Source of the DNA: Pratylenchus scribneri
Taxonomy: Eukaryota; Nematoda; Chromadorea; Rhabditida; Pratylenchidae
Assembly: GCA_030063045.1 (NCBI GenBank)
Contig: JAQSEB010000014.1
Span: forward strand, 434,001-498,000
Direction: 5' to 3'
Length of the DNA stretch: 64,000 nucleotides
This document shows, one piece after another, positions 1-10,152 of this stretch (position 1 is its first letter; each line of letters begins with the position of its first letter). Below the pieces are notes generated by a model. The model searched no databases, was not told the DNA's origin, and saw only the letters and a program-made list of their open reading frames with translations. Both the position numbers and the translations under genes were made by a program.

Positions 1-607
1 ATGGACATATAATTTTGATGGGTAATTTGGATGCAATTCTGCTGAACAAATTTTGTCAATTTTTTTTCTTTTTGCCAAATATTTTCCCATTTTTTTCACC
101 TGACTTTGGTCGAAAACAATGGATGAACTTGTGGCCAAACGATGTTGCCTTTTTGGTTGTTTTTGTTGGCCCCCTTTTGCTCCATTTTGGTCATTCGCTG
201 ATGAAGGTGGAGGCGATTCAGATTTGGCCTCTAAAAATTCAATAAATTTTATAAATTAATCAAAATTCATTGACCAATTTGTGGCATTTTTTTCTTCATT
301 CTCGGCGAAGTGGGAATGAAAAAATGGCCAAGATTGACGAATGGCACCGTTTTTTGATATTCTTCCAATGCCAAAATTGTTTTCCTCGATGATGATTCTT
401 CACTGCTGCTGCAACCAATCACAATTAATTCTTCACTGAAAATTAATTCAAAATGCATTAAATTTATTTGTTATTCTTTTCGCCATTAATTTACCTTTCT
501 TCTTTTTTCAATCCGCCGGTCTTTTTATTTGTAAATTCACCAGAGCCAAATTCAGTGTCACTTTTTTGAGTTTCTTTTTTTCCTTCAGGATTATCACCGG
601 CGAACAT
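1..607 (-). CDS. Unrecognised hydrophilic protein, 5' part (runs off the left edge)
   Basis: I do not recognise this gene. Four exons join in phase with GT-AG introns: 607-495, 435-275, 230-100 and 41 to the edge. I start at the ATG at 607-605 (MFAGDNPEGKKE); an earlier exon is possible. The peptide is polar and charged, with an acidic serine cluster (GCSSSEESSSRK), a short hydrophobic stretch (VNLGHFFIPTSP), a proline/serine run (ESPPPSSANDQNG) and a basic Q/K/R tract (GGQQKQPKRQHR). No signal peptide or membrane segment is visible. Low complexity suggests a disordered, possibly nuclear, regulatory protein, but that is inference. The 3' end lies outside the window. Confidence 0.5.
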
Positions 608-1315
608 ATTTTATGGCATTTGCCATTGGCAAAGTTCAAAAAGGGCCACAAAATTTTTGGGAATAGTAAATGGCCTTATAATCGTTTCCCCCTTTCTTCG
701 TTTATTTCCGAACGAATTTTCGCCGCAATTTTCAGGATAGCCGAATATTATTCATCCAATGAAATTTAAAATTGAAGCATTCCAAAAAATTCAAAAATGA
801 TATTCATTTTCTTTGAATTTGACAAAAATTCCACCAGACAAATATTTTGACCAATTTTTTTGAGTACATCAAAAACATTTTTGAGTCTCAGGAAGGAAAC
901 CAGCAATTTTCCAATGGGCCAAAGGGTATCATATATATTCATTGGGACAAAATTGGCCAAGAAAGTTTGAAGTGAGAAAGAAGGAGGGAGGGAGGAAATG
1001 GTCAATCATTCTCAAAAAATTCCAATGCTTGTGGAAAAAGGCCTTCAAAGGAGAGTGAAAAATTCCACTTTTTATTTACAATGAAACGGTCCGTTGAAAT
1101 TTGAAAGGGGTGAATGGTGAAAGAATCATATCAAATAAATTATCAACAAATTTGATGGAATTGAGAATTTGAATAAAATATTTCTAATTTTGTACCCTTT
1201 TTATATTTATTAAAGTAATTTTTCATGTTTGCTAAATTTTTGGAAGTATTTCATCACTATTTATATATATTTTTTTAAATCGATGAGCTTCATTCAGTTG
1301 GCAGACGGCCATATT
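608..1315. other. Intergenic, no gene supported
   Basis: AT-rich sequence. An open stretch on the minus strand at 766-1005 has no splice support or recognisable motif. Bases 1220-1345 resemble 35100-35220 (shared words TTTGGAAGT, then GACGG, then a CGTCT-like end), suggesting a dispersed repeat. Confidence 0.5.
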
Positions 1316-1400
1316 ATCTTTCGTCGTCTAAAAATGATCAAATCAATTCCCATGGCCTTTGACTTTTTCAGCACATTCTGTTTTGGATAATTTAATATTA
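1316..1400 (+). pseudogene. Stranded copy of MFS transporter exon 3 plus intron start
   Basis: This matches bases 26399-26500, the third exon of the SLC18B1-like transporter and the start of its intron. Shared words include ATCAATTCCC, GGCCTTTG, TTCAGCAC, TTCTGTTTTGG and TAATTTAATATTAAATGTTG. The donor GT is changed to AT here. Because intron sequence is included, this is a genomic fragment and not a retrocopy. No other exon of that gene is nearby. Confidence 0.6.
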
Positions 1401-1446
1401 AATGTTGTATATTTTTCTTTTTAAGATGTTCTATTTTTATTAAGCC

Positions 1447-1895
1447 TGTTCTGCTGATTTCAATAATTCCGCCTATTCTGATTTTAATAATTCCGCCTGT
1501 TTTGATTTTAATAATTCCGCCTGTTCTGATTTTTAATAATTCCGCCTGTTCTGATTTTAATAATTCCGCCTGTTCTGATTTTAATAATTCCACCTGTTCT
1601 GATTTTAATAATTCCACCTGTTCTGATTTTAATAATTCCGCCTGTTCTGATTTTAATAATTCCGCCTGTTCTGATTTTAATAATTCCGCCTGTTCTGATT
1701 TTAATAATTCCGCCTGTTCTGATTTTAATAATTCCGCCTGTTCTGATTTTAATAATTCCACCTGTTCTGATTTTAATAATTCCGCCTATTCTGATTTTAA
1801 TAATTCCACCTGTTCTGATTTTAATAATTCCGCCTGTTCTGATTTTAATAATTCCGCCTGTTCTGATTTTAATAATTCCGCCTGTTCTGATTTTA
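1447..1895. repeat. 24-bp minisatellite, about 18 copies
   Basis: Head-to-tail units of the form TTTTAATAATTCCGCCTGTT plus CTGA, with C/T and G/A variants (CCGCC or CCACC; CTGTT or CTATT). The unit is a multiple of three, so long reading frames appear on both strands (NNSACSDF repeats and LLKSEQAE repeats); I treat these as artefacts. The array abuts the left border of the segmental duplication. Confidence 0.9.
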
Positions 1896-2034
1896 TAAAT
1901 ATTGAAAAGTTTTTGGAAGGAATTTCAAAAAATTTAGCTCATTAAAAAAGAAAAAAAAGGAAGAAAAATTGATGACAATAAACTATCAAATCTAAATATA
2001 ATTAAATATTTGATAAATTGATGTATTGTGCATT

Positions 2035-3244
2035 TTATAATTTATTTGTTCCGATTATGATTGGACTGCTCGATTGGATAATTGTAGTTGAATTTATTGG
2101 CATTCCAACTTGAATTTCATTGGATTTTCGCAAACAGACCACAAATTTAGCCAAATATTGACGATATTGACTAACAATTAAAATTGTAACCATTGGTGCA
2201 ATAATCGATGGCCAAGGCTGGAAAGTAATTAGTGAACACCAAATGGGAATATCAATTCCAATTAGAACAATAACTATGCATGAAATCATTGGAATCAATG
2301 CAAAGAACAAAGGGACCATTGCCTGGATGAGGAGAACAATGCCAATTTGGCGACTGAATTCCCGGCTATGATTTTGTTCGAGAATTAGTGAATGATGACT
2401 TTTGCGCCAAATTTGAATGGATGTGATTAAAATGATGGAATATGCTGTCAAATTAGCTATCAAGAACGTCATTATATTGATGAATTTATCCCCCGAAGAG
2501 TCCTAAAATAATTTATTATTTTATTTGAATTTATATTTTTTTTATGTCCATATGTATGGCAAACAAACCAATTTTTCAACAAAAACCATAGTTCGATTTG
2601 TTGGACATTCTGCTGCTGAACAGGGAAATAGTGGAGTTTTTAATCCACTCTTGAAAACAATGAAAGAGGGAAATAAAGCGACCAACATTGGAATTCCCAT
2701 GATTGAAGCAAAGAGCCGGGGGGAAAAATCTCGATCGCTTTAAAAATATTTTTAAAATTATAATTTGTCAAATATTGATGTAATAGGTAATACCAACAAA
2801 TGATCAACCATCGATAGAAAAATTGTCCAGAAATTGAATATTTTGAAAGTTCCCAAAAGTAAATGTACAATGATAAAAGTGCCAAAACAATATGCAAATT
2901 GCATTGACCAAATGGACCCTCCAAATATGTATAAAGCGTGAAATTATTTATTAAAAACATATGAAAAAGAATAAGATAAAATTTTTAAAGAGAAAAACGA
3001 CCAAACTGGTTGTGAAATAAAAAAGACAAATAAATTGGCCAAATCAATGATGGCAGTTTGGAGTAGAAGAAGACTATGATAAAAATGGTAGTGGGAAAAT
3101 AGTTTTGATTTAAATTGGGGTTTGAAACCTCCAAATGCGCATGGATTTATTCGTTTTGGTTAAGATTAACCAAATTAACAGAAAATTCAATGGCCATCCA
3201 AAAAGAAGGCAGAGGATGGCATTCAATTGTTGCGGTGCAATCAT
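2035..3244 (-). CDS. Serpentine chemoreceptor, Srd/Str-like, copy A
   Basis: A nematode seven-transmembrane receptor, expected in sensory-neuron membranes with an unknown ligand. Exon 1 (3244-3129, start ATG at 3244) encodes TM1, including LCLLFGWPLNFLLIWLILT. The next exon encodes LLLLQTAIIDLANLFVFFIS. A following segment contains LEGPFGQCNLHIVLALLS and SGQFFYRW, then RLFASIMGIPMLVALFPSF and a cysteine-containing extracellular loop. The last exon (about 2499-2035) carries TM5-TM7 and the family-type ending PSIIAPMVTILIVSQYR. Relative to copy B there is one extra base around 2975-3030, so either an intron lies there (CCA|GTTTGG to TTGGAG|GG fits both copies) or copy A is shifted. The tail is about 30 residues longer than in copy B. 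Family assignment between Srd and Str is uncertain. Confidence 0.65.
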
Positions 3245-3568
3245 TTTACAAAATTAATTCAATTTTAATATTTGATTTGAGACCTTCACATAATTAATTC
3301 TCAATTATTTTTACAACTTTTATGTCTGACAAAAAATGAATTTTCCTCCATTTCTTTAAATTGGCAAACATTTTTGTCCGAAAAAATCACGCAAACTACA
3401 AATAAACAAGTCGCACTAATTAAAAGTACCAAATGTTTAAATTAATTTAAAATACAATTAAAAAAAGTACATTATTAAATTTATCCACATTTTATAGTTT
3501 TATTAAAATATCACTAAAATATTAAAATTTAATTCCACATTTTCTTCTCATATTCCAATGTTTTCCCC

Positions 3569-3646
3569 TCATTTTTTTGGATGGGCAAGGCCAATCATAT
3601 TCCCGACAGCGCCAAAATTGATACCAAAACACAATTTGTTGTGATA
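3569..3646 (-). pseudogene. Terminal-exon fragment of the aspartic-protease-like gene
   Basis: The minus strand reads YHNKLCFGINFGAVGNMIGL and then AHPKK and a stop, matching the last 25 residues of the protein at 6071-7701. The match ends abruptly at the duplication border, so the rest of the gene was never copied. The fragment keeps an open frame but has no upstream exons. Confidence 0.8.
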
Positions 3647-4011
3647 ACATTTTACAATATTTATTCAATTAATATTTTCTAAAATCTTTATCTTTCTTAA
3701 TTTCCTCTTCTAATCAGAATTATGCAAAATAAAATGGCCCAAAAATTGGTGGAAACATTAAAATTTCCAGAATTGAGTGTATGTATTGGAAAGTTTTCGA
3801 GGAAACTTTCAAAAAATTTAGCTCATTGAAAAGAAAAAAAAAAGAAATTATGGACAAAATTGATTACAATGAAAAATGAAACATCGAATATAAAATAGAA
3901 TTTGAATTTTATTATATATTTCGATAAATTTATGGATTGTGCATTTTCATTTTATAAATTTATCAATTCCGATTATAATTGGACTATTTGATAGGCCAAT
4001 TGTTGTTGAAT

Positions 4012-5738
4012 TTATTGGCATTCCACAAATTTGGCCAAATATCGACGATATTGGCCAACAATTAAAATTGTAACCATTGGTGCAATAATCGATGGCCAAG
4101 GCTGGAAAGTAATTAGTGAACACCAAATGGGAATATCAATTCCAATTAGAACAATAACTATGCATGAAATCATTGGAATCAATGCAAAGAACAAAGGAAC
4201 CATTGCCTGGATGAGGAGAACAATGCCAATTTGGCGACTGAATTCCCGGCTATGATTTTGTTCGGGAATTAATGAATGATGACTTTTGCGCCAAATTTGA
4301 ATGGATGTGATTAAAATGATGGAATATGCTGTCAAATTAGGTATCAAGAACGTCATTATATTGATGAATCTTTCCCCTGGAGAGTCCTAAAAATAATTTA
4401 TTATTATTATTGATTTATATTTATTAGAATTTGGAAAAAATTTAATGTTTAATTTCAATTTTTTATAATCAATTTTCCGGAATGAAACACAAAAATCAGA
4501 ATTAAAACTTTCCGGAATGAAACACAAAAATCAGAATTAAAACTTTCCGGAATGAAACACAAAAATCAGAATTAAAACTTTCCGGAATGAAACACAAAAA
4601 TCAGAATTAAAACTTTCCGGAATGAAACACAAAAATCAGAATTATTGCTTTCCGGAATGAAACACAAAAAATCAGAATTAAAAAATTAAAACTTTCCGGA
4701 ATGAAACACAAAAATCAGAATTAAAAAATTAAAACTTTCCGGAATGAAACACAAAAAATCAGAATTAAAAAATTAAAACTTTCCGGAATGAAACACAAAA
4801 ATCAGAATTAAAACTTTCCGGAATGAAACACAAAAATCAGAATTAAAACTTTCCGGAATGAAACACAAAAATCAGAATTAAAACTTTCCGGAATGAAACA
4901 CAAAAATCAGAATTAAAACTTTCCGGAATGAAACACAAAAATCAGAATTAAAACTTTCAGGAATGAAACACAAAAATCAGAATTAAAACTTTCAGGAATG
5001 AAACACAAAAATCAGAATTAAAACTTTCCGGAATCGAAAATTTTTATTTCCATGTGTATGCCAAACAAACCAATTTATCGACAAAAACCATAGTTCGATT
5101 TGTTGGACATTCTGCTGCTGAACAGGGAAATAGTGGAGTTTTTAATCCACTCTTGAAAACAATGAAAGAGGGAAATAAAGCGACCAACATAGGAATTCCC
5201 ATGATTGAAGCAAAGAGCCGGGGGGAAAAATCTCGATCGCTTTAAAAATATTTTTAAAATTATAATTTGTCAAATATTGATGTAATAGGTAATACCAACA
5301 AATGATCAACCATCGATAGAAAAATTGTCCAGAAATTGAATATTTTGAAAGTTCCCAAAAGAAAGTGTAAAATGATAAAAGTGCCAAAACAATATGCAAA
5401 TTGCATTGACCAAATGGACCCTCCAAATATGTATAAAATGTGAAATTATATGTAAAAAACATATGAAAAAGACAAAGATATTTTAAATAGAAAAATGAAC
5501 AAACTGCTGGTTGTGAAATAAAAAAGACAAATAAATTGGCCAAATCAATGATTGCAGTTTGGAGCAAAAGCAAACTAAAATGGCTGAGAATTATTTTGGC
5601 TTTTTAAAGGGAGATTAGGAACCTCCAAATGCGCATGGATTTATTCATTTTGGTTAAGATTAACCAAATTAACAGAAAATTCAATGGCCATCCAAAAAGA
5701 AGGCAGAGGATGGCATTCAATTGTTGCGGTGCAATCAT
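4012..5738 (-). CDS. Serpentine chemoreceptor, Srd/Str-like, copy B
   Basis: Paralogue of the copy A receptor with the same exon order. Exon 1 is 5738-5623 (start ATG at 5738, TM1 ...NFLLIWLILTKMNKSMR). Downstream exons carry LLLLQTAIIDLANLFVFFIS, LEGPFGQCNLHIVL, the IMGIPMLVALFPSF segment and the TM5-TM7 exon (about 4383-4012). The intron before the last exon is swollen by the 34-bp minisatellite at 4480-5035. Compared with copy A, 34 bases are missing near 4022-4024, which shifts the frame and ends the protein at KFVEC-Q about 30 residues early; all seven helices should remain. Expression and ligand are unknown. Confidence 0.65.
4480..5035. repeat. 34-bp minisatellite inside a chemoreceptor intron, about 16 copies
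   Basis: Units contain CTTTCCGGAATGAAACACAA followed by AATCAGAATTAAAA. Minor variants carry an additional AAAAATTAAAA segment (around 4675-4790), a TTCAGG variant near 4960-5000 and one ATTGC variant near 4644. Copy A of the duplication has none of these units at the same intron position, so the expansion followed the duplication or was lost from copy A. Confidence 0.9.
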
Positions 5739-6070
5739 TTTACAAAATTAATTCAATTTTAATATTTGATTTGAGACCTTCAAATAATTAATTCTCAATT
5801 ATTTATTACAACTTTTATGTCTGACAAAAAATCAATTTCCCTCCATTTATTTAAATTGGCAAACATTTTTGTCCGAAAAAATCACGCAAACTACAAATAA
5901 ACAAATCGCACTAATTAAAAGAACAAAATCTTTTAATTTAAAATACAATTAAAAAGGTGCAATTTAATTATTAAATTTATTTGAAATTTTATAAATTTAT
6001 TTAAAAATGCCACTAAAATCATATTAAAATTCAATTCCACATTTTCATCTCATATTTCAATATTTTCCCC

Positions 6071-7701
6071 TCATTTTCTTGGATGGGCAAGGCCAATCAT
6101 ATTTCCCCCAGCGCCAAATTTGACGGCAAAACACAATTTGTTGTGATATTCCAATGAAGTCCATGCCCCAAACCAAGGATGATATTGGAGAAGGGATTGG
6201 CATTTGTCCTCGAAGAACCAATCCTAAATATTTTAGCAATATTAATAATTAATTAAAAATTTGAACTGACCGGAAGCACATATTCCTCGGGGGTAATCAC
6301 CCATTTGGATTGATGTGTTGCATTGCCAAATTTGAAAACCATATCCGGCATTCCGGTTTTATTGCATGGAACATATTGTGCATATTTTGACCACCAACTT
6401 TGTTCGCCGCCCAATTCTCGGTTCACTTCATCCACAGTGTTCAAATCACTGAAATATTTTAATTAACATTGAACTTCAATTTTTCTCATTTATACCCAAA
6501 AATGTATGGATTCAATTCCCAAACATCATCGTTGACCAATTTTGTGAATTCCATGTCCATTTTGGCTGGCATATTCCATCTTGAAAAGCTGCCATTTTTG
6601 TAGAGTAATTCCACGGAGAATAGTCGAGTATGATAGCCATCCTTTTGGCTCTCCTCAATGTCCGCACTTGTGGATGGGAAAAATGTGTAATCCTGCGGTC
6701 GGCAATGGCCATCAATTTGGGTTGAACCAATTTTGAAATGATATTCCGGCTCATTTTCCTTCTCATTCACAGTCCTAAATATATTTTAATTTCACATAAT
6801 TTTATTTAATTTTTTACGTCAAAACACTGAATGCCGGCTCATCAAGGATTGGGGCAATTTGTTCCAGAGAAGAGGGCAGCCCATTGACTGATTTGGACAA
6901 TGCCAATCCAAACATTCCCTCAATTTCTGATTCATTCCAATCCATGCATTCTTGCACGGTAACATTGTTGACAACACCGAATTTGAGTGGCAAAATGATG
7001 TCACCCAACTAAAATATATTTATGCCCATTTTTGTTCATTTTTTTAAAATTTTTACTCTGATCAAATCTTTGCCAATAACCCCGGTATTGTGTGTTTCGC
7101 ATAAATCCACTTTGGAATGGGCGAAAAGGGAATCGCGAAATGGACTGCCATCGGAGGAATATGTGTATGATTTACTGTAAAATTATTAAATTCAAATGAA
7201 ATTAGCCTTAAGGAATTTTTACGTCTCATCAAAAGTGATGAAATTCTCCCAATTTACGGCACCATTTCGCGCGACAAAAGTGTCCGGCGAACGCACAGAA
7301 AATGCAACAACAAAATCCTGGGCTGTAATTAAACGGGCAATATTATTTGAATTTAATTAATTTGACTAACGAGGAATGCCCAACTTGATTGTGCCTTGTG
7401 GGTTCAGCCAAACTCGATAGAAATATGGATCATAATTCACATCCAAATCGTCAATTTCCGATGATTCTTCATTGTTTTGCCCTCCTTTTGCCCCCAATAA
7501 TGCCCTCGCCTTCAATTGGTTTTTGGAAAGCATTGTTCCCTTGGGTCGTCCGGCGAATCCGGTATGCCGAATTCGTTGCCGCCATTTGGCCAAAGTTTGT
7601 TTTTGGCTGATTGAAGGATGGCGAACATCCACTTTGAAGACGGCTGCCTCCAAATAAATAACCAGAAAAGTGGCCAACAAAAAGAATAAAAATTTGTGCA
7701 T
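6071..7701 (-). CDS. Secreted pepsin-fold (A1) protein lacking both catalytic aspartates
   Basis: Seven exons join in phase: 7701-7371, 7322-7223, 7174-7057, 7008-6818, 6774-6496, 6448-6271, 6223-6071, giving 449 residues. It begins with a signal peptide (MHKFLFFLLATFLVIYLEAA) and a propeptide-like stretch (VDVRHPSISQKQTL). Pepsin-family landmarks follow in order: LGIPPQDFVVAFSVRSPDTF (where active enzymes have FDTGSS), GVIGKDLIR, LPLKFGVVNN, IEGMFGLAL, FSVLT, CNKTGMPDMVFKFGN, VITPEEYVLP, and a C-terminal VKFGAGGNMIGLAH. The first DTG is SVR. The second DTG/DSG region reads KLVNDDVWELNPY, with no D-T/S-G. So the fold looks kept while catalysis should be lost. Cysteines persist. A role as a binding or decoy secreted protein is inference. 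The 3' exon was duplicated to 3569-3646. Confidence 0.85.
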
Positions 7702-9199
7702 TTTTTGCTAAAATTTGATTATAGATTGTGAAAGTTCAATGGATATTATCGAATTTGTTTGAATTGAAAAGAAAAATTGGAATGTATTTTGGTTAAAGTG
7801 AATATTCGCAAAAATGGATGATTAAAATGGTACCACATTAATTTTATCAGTAAAATTTTGTTCACCAAAAATTGGATGGACCAAAATGTTTTGGCCCTCA
7901 ATGTATCAAAATTATGCATTTATTTTATTTTTATGATGCTTTTATGTTTATGTTCACCCAAATTCGATTAATTGCCTAATTTTGGCCTATCAATAATTTT
8001 TAATTAGTCAATAAATATTTTCATTAAAAAAGGAAATTGACACTGATTTTTGGAATGAATTTTTGAACATTTTGTGCATCTTTTTAAATCAAATTTTCTG
8101 CTGATTCGAAGGGTTTGGCTCCTTGCAGAAAAATGAATGGGCACTCCTAAAAATATATTAAAAAATTGCCAAATTGTTTAAAAAAAACATAGTTTGATGG
8201 GAAAAAGGTCAAAGAAAAGAATTTGAAGTTAAAGAAATGTTGAGTTAAAAATGTTTATTTATTAATGAAGAAGTCATATGCAATTGATAAGGTGGAATTA
8301 AAATTGCGAAAGTGATTTGTTGAATGAATTGCTAATATTGAGGGAGTGGCAATTGAATGGAAAATCCGCTCCAAAAAAAATTAACAAAATCAACTGACAA
8401 ATGAATGCAGGAATGTGTCAATCAAACAAATAAAAACAATGAAACCGGAATTCACGCATAGATGATTATTTGTTACCTAAAAAGGTGATGATAATAATTT
8501 TGAATTTACAAAGAGAATGATTATTCTAATAAACGGAATCTATTGAATATTTTAATCAATGCTTTGTGCTTTGTTCTAATCAGTTTCGAAAATGTTCTTA
8601 TCAAAATGGAATTTAAAATTAATGTGAAATTGGAGTGAATGTGTTTTCAGTATTTTATAAAATTTTTCCAATTTTTGATTCATATGATTTTTTCCAATAT
8701 TTTAATCTTTACCAAATTCAGAACACAAAAAATTGAAAGATTGGAAGGACATTTTTTATTTTCATAGAATTTATATATAAAATGGCACATAATCGGTTAT
8801 CTGCACTCAGTTTTTGGGTCAACAAAGGAACAATTACGGTAATGGTCATCTAGGAATAGGTTCGCCTACCGTATCCCTCCCTAGTCACCTGTAAAAGGAA
8901 CCGTTCTTTTTTAAAAAACTTATTAGTACAGATAAATCGATATGCTATTGATCTGATATCACTAAAAACATTTATATAATTATGTGATTTATTAACAAAA
9001 AATATTATATTTCAATTGAAGCTTTTTATATCATAGTTCTCATTCATCAATCATTTAACAGCCCAGAAAATCCAAAAGAATATGATCACCAATTCGATCA
9101 TAAGCAACCATTTTATCCTTGAATGTAGTCGTATGAGGGAATTTCGAGATTCCGGTGATGCACGGGAAATAAACTTAAATTATAAAAATTGAAATTATT
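7702..9199. other. Intergenic, no gene supported
   Basis: AT-rich with only short frames. Bases 8805-8905 (GGGTCAACAAAGGAAC...CTACCGTATCCCTCCC) look like a divergent member of a dispersed repeat also seen at 11130-11280, 15700-15850 and 21700-21850, sharing GGTCA and CGGTA words. Confidence 0.4.
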
Positions 9200-9360
9200 T
9201 TATTGTCTACAGACTTGGGGCAAAATTCCTTGTTCCGTTTCAATTTTCGATCCATCCTCATTTCCTCCTCCTTTTTGAATTCGTCCCAATTGAAATGCAA
9301 ACCAAAGTCGATAGGCCAACAATAAAAGCAATTGAAAAAGTAAGAAGCGAGCAAATCGGA
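9200..9360 (-). CDS. Possible last exon with one membrane helix
   Basis: After a good acceptor (ATTTTCAG|TCCG) the minus strand reads a hydrophobic stretch, RFLLFQLLLLLAYRLWFAFQ, then a polar tail rich in G, E and K and a stop. It could be the fourth membrane helix of the ligand-gated channel upstream (10153-12085), but no third-helix exon was found between them and no phase can be checked. It may equally be a chance frame. Confidence 0.2.
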
Positions 9361-9479
9361 CTGAAAATTGTATTTTTAAACTCTTTTTTTTGAACTTTGT
9401 AAAATAATTTCTGCTATGAAGGAACAGTGAGACGAATAGATGAAATGGAAAATAGTATTCAATTCCATTTCTTTGATTT

Positions 9480-10130
9480 ATTCCCCCCGTGTGCTTTCCA
9501 TATAAAAATACCCGGATAGAAAGTGTCTTGCTATATAGGCGAGCAAAGTGGCTGCTTCCATTGGTGTGGGTCGATCGTTGCCGAGGGCCACGCTGGGAAT
9601 TGTCCACCGAGGGTGGAGAGAGAGCATCAACAACAACAATGAATGCTTCTCTTCTGTCTGCCCCAACATTGGCAGATGATGTCTCGTGCAGTCTGTTTGC
9701 GCCCGGGCACCCCAAAACACCACTAACTCTCCCCCCCCACCACCATCAACTCTATCATTGGCCCATATTCCCCCCTCCACCATTTCCCATTGACTACTAA
9801 AATATATTGCCAGGAGATGCCGTGCATCCCTCGCAATGTTCCGTTGAGAAGGAGGAGAAGCAGACGGGAAGCGCGGAAGAGCGTGTTTATATTATTGGGA
9901 GCAATCGCGTCAGAGCGAACCCTAACCCCAATTATATGGAGGCCGAGAGGCCTAAAAAATATATAAAACTAAATATAAAATGCCCGGTGGAGGTAAATGG
10001 AGGAGCGCGACGAATGAGAAAGACTGCATAAAATTGAATATGGAGGAAGGAGGACAGAGACAAAAATCCCCGGCAGTGACAAAAAGACACCATTCGTGGC
10101 CCAATGAAGCGGGCGGCCCACCAATTTTTT
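9480..10130. other. GC-richer block without a recognised gene
   Basis: Base composition rises well above the surroundings, with poly-C stretches (CTCCCCCCCCAC near 9730) and overlapping open frames on both strands that share no family motif. It separates the recognisable channel exons from the candidate exon at 9200-9360. A promoter-type or inserted sequence are both possible. Confidence 0.35.
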
Positions 10131-10152
10131 TGGCTTATTCAACAAAAATTAC

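Larger units (their letters stand above)
1900..3646. repeat. Tandem segmental duplication, copy A
   Basis: Bases 1900-3646 align in order with 3785-6153. Matches start at ATTGAAAAGT...TTTAGCTCATT (copy B ATTGGAAAG...TTTAGCTCATT), cover the whole chemoreceptor gene, and stop at TTGTTGTGATA inside what is the last exon of the aspartic-protease-like gene in copy B. Copy A lacks the 34-bp minisatellite of copy B. Confidence 0.85.
3785..6153. repeat. Tandem segmental duplication, copy B
   Basis: Second unit of the duplication described at 1900-3646, in direct orientation. It contains the second chemoreceptor gene, an expanded minisatellite, and at its right border the true 3' end of the aspartic-protease-like gene. 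Confidence 0.85.

Noticed and set aside
766..1005. 79-codon minus-strand frame upstream of the left-edge gene
   Set aside because: No recognisable domain and no phase-compatible splice link to 607-495.
1294..1945. Two long antisense open frames of LLKSEQAE and NNSACSDF repeats
   Set aside because: Both are readings of the same 24-bp minisatellite; no start context, splice signals or family support.
4480..5035. CRISPR-like array
   Set aside because: Units are contiguous with no unique spacers; a eukaryotic minisatellite in an intron.
9478..9800. Overlapping frames on both strands in the GC-richer block
   Set aside because: Several frames are open at once because of base composition; none has a motif or splice partner.
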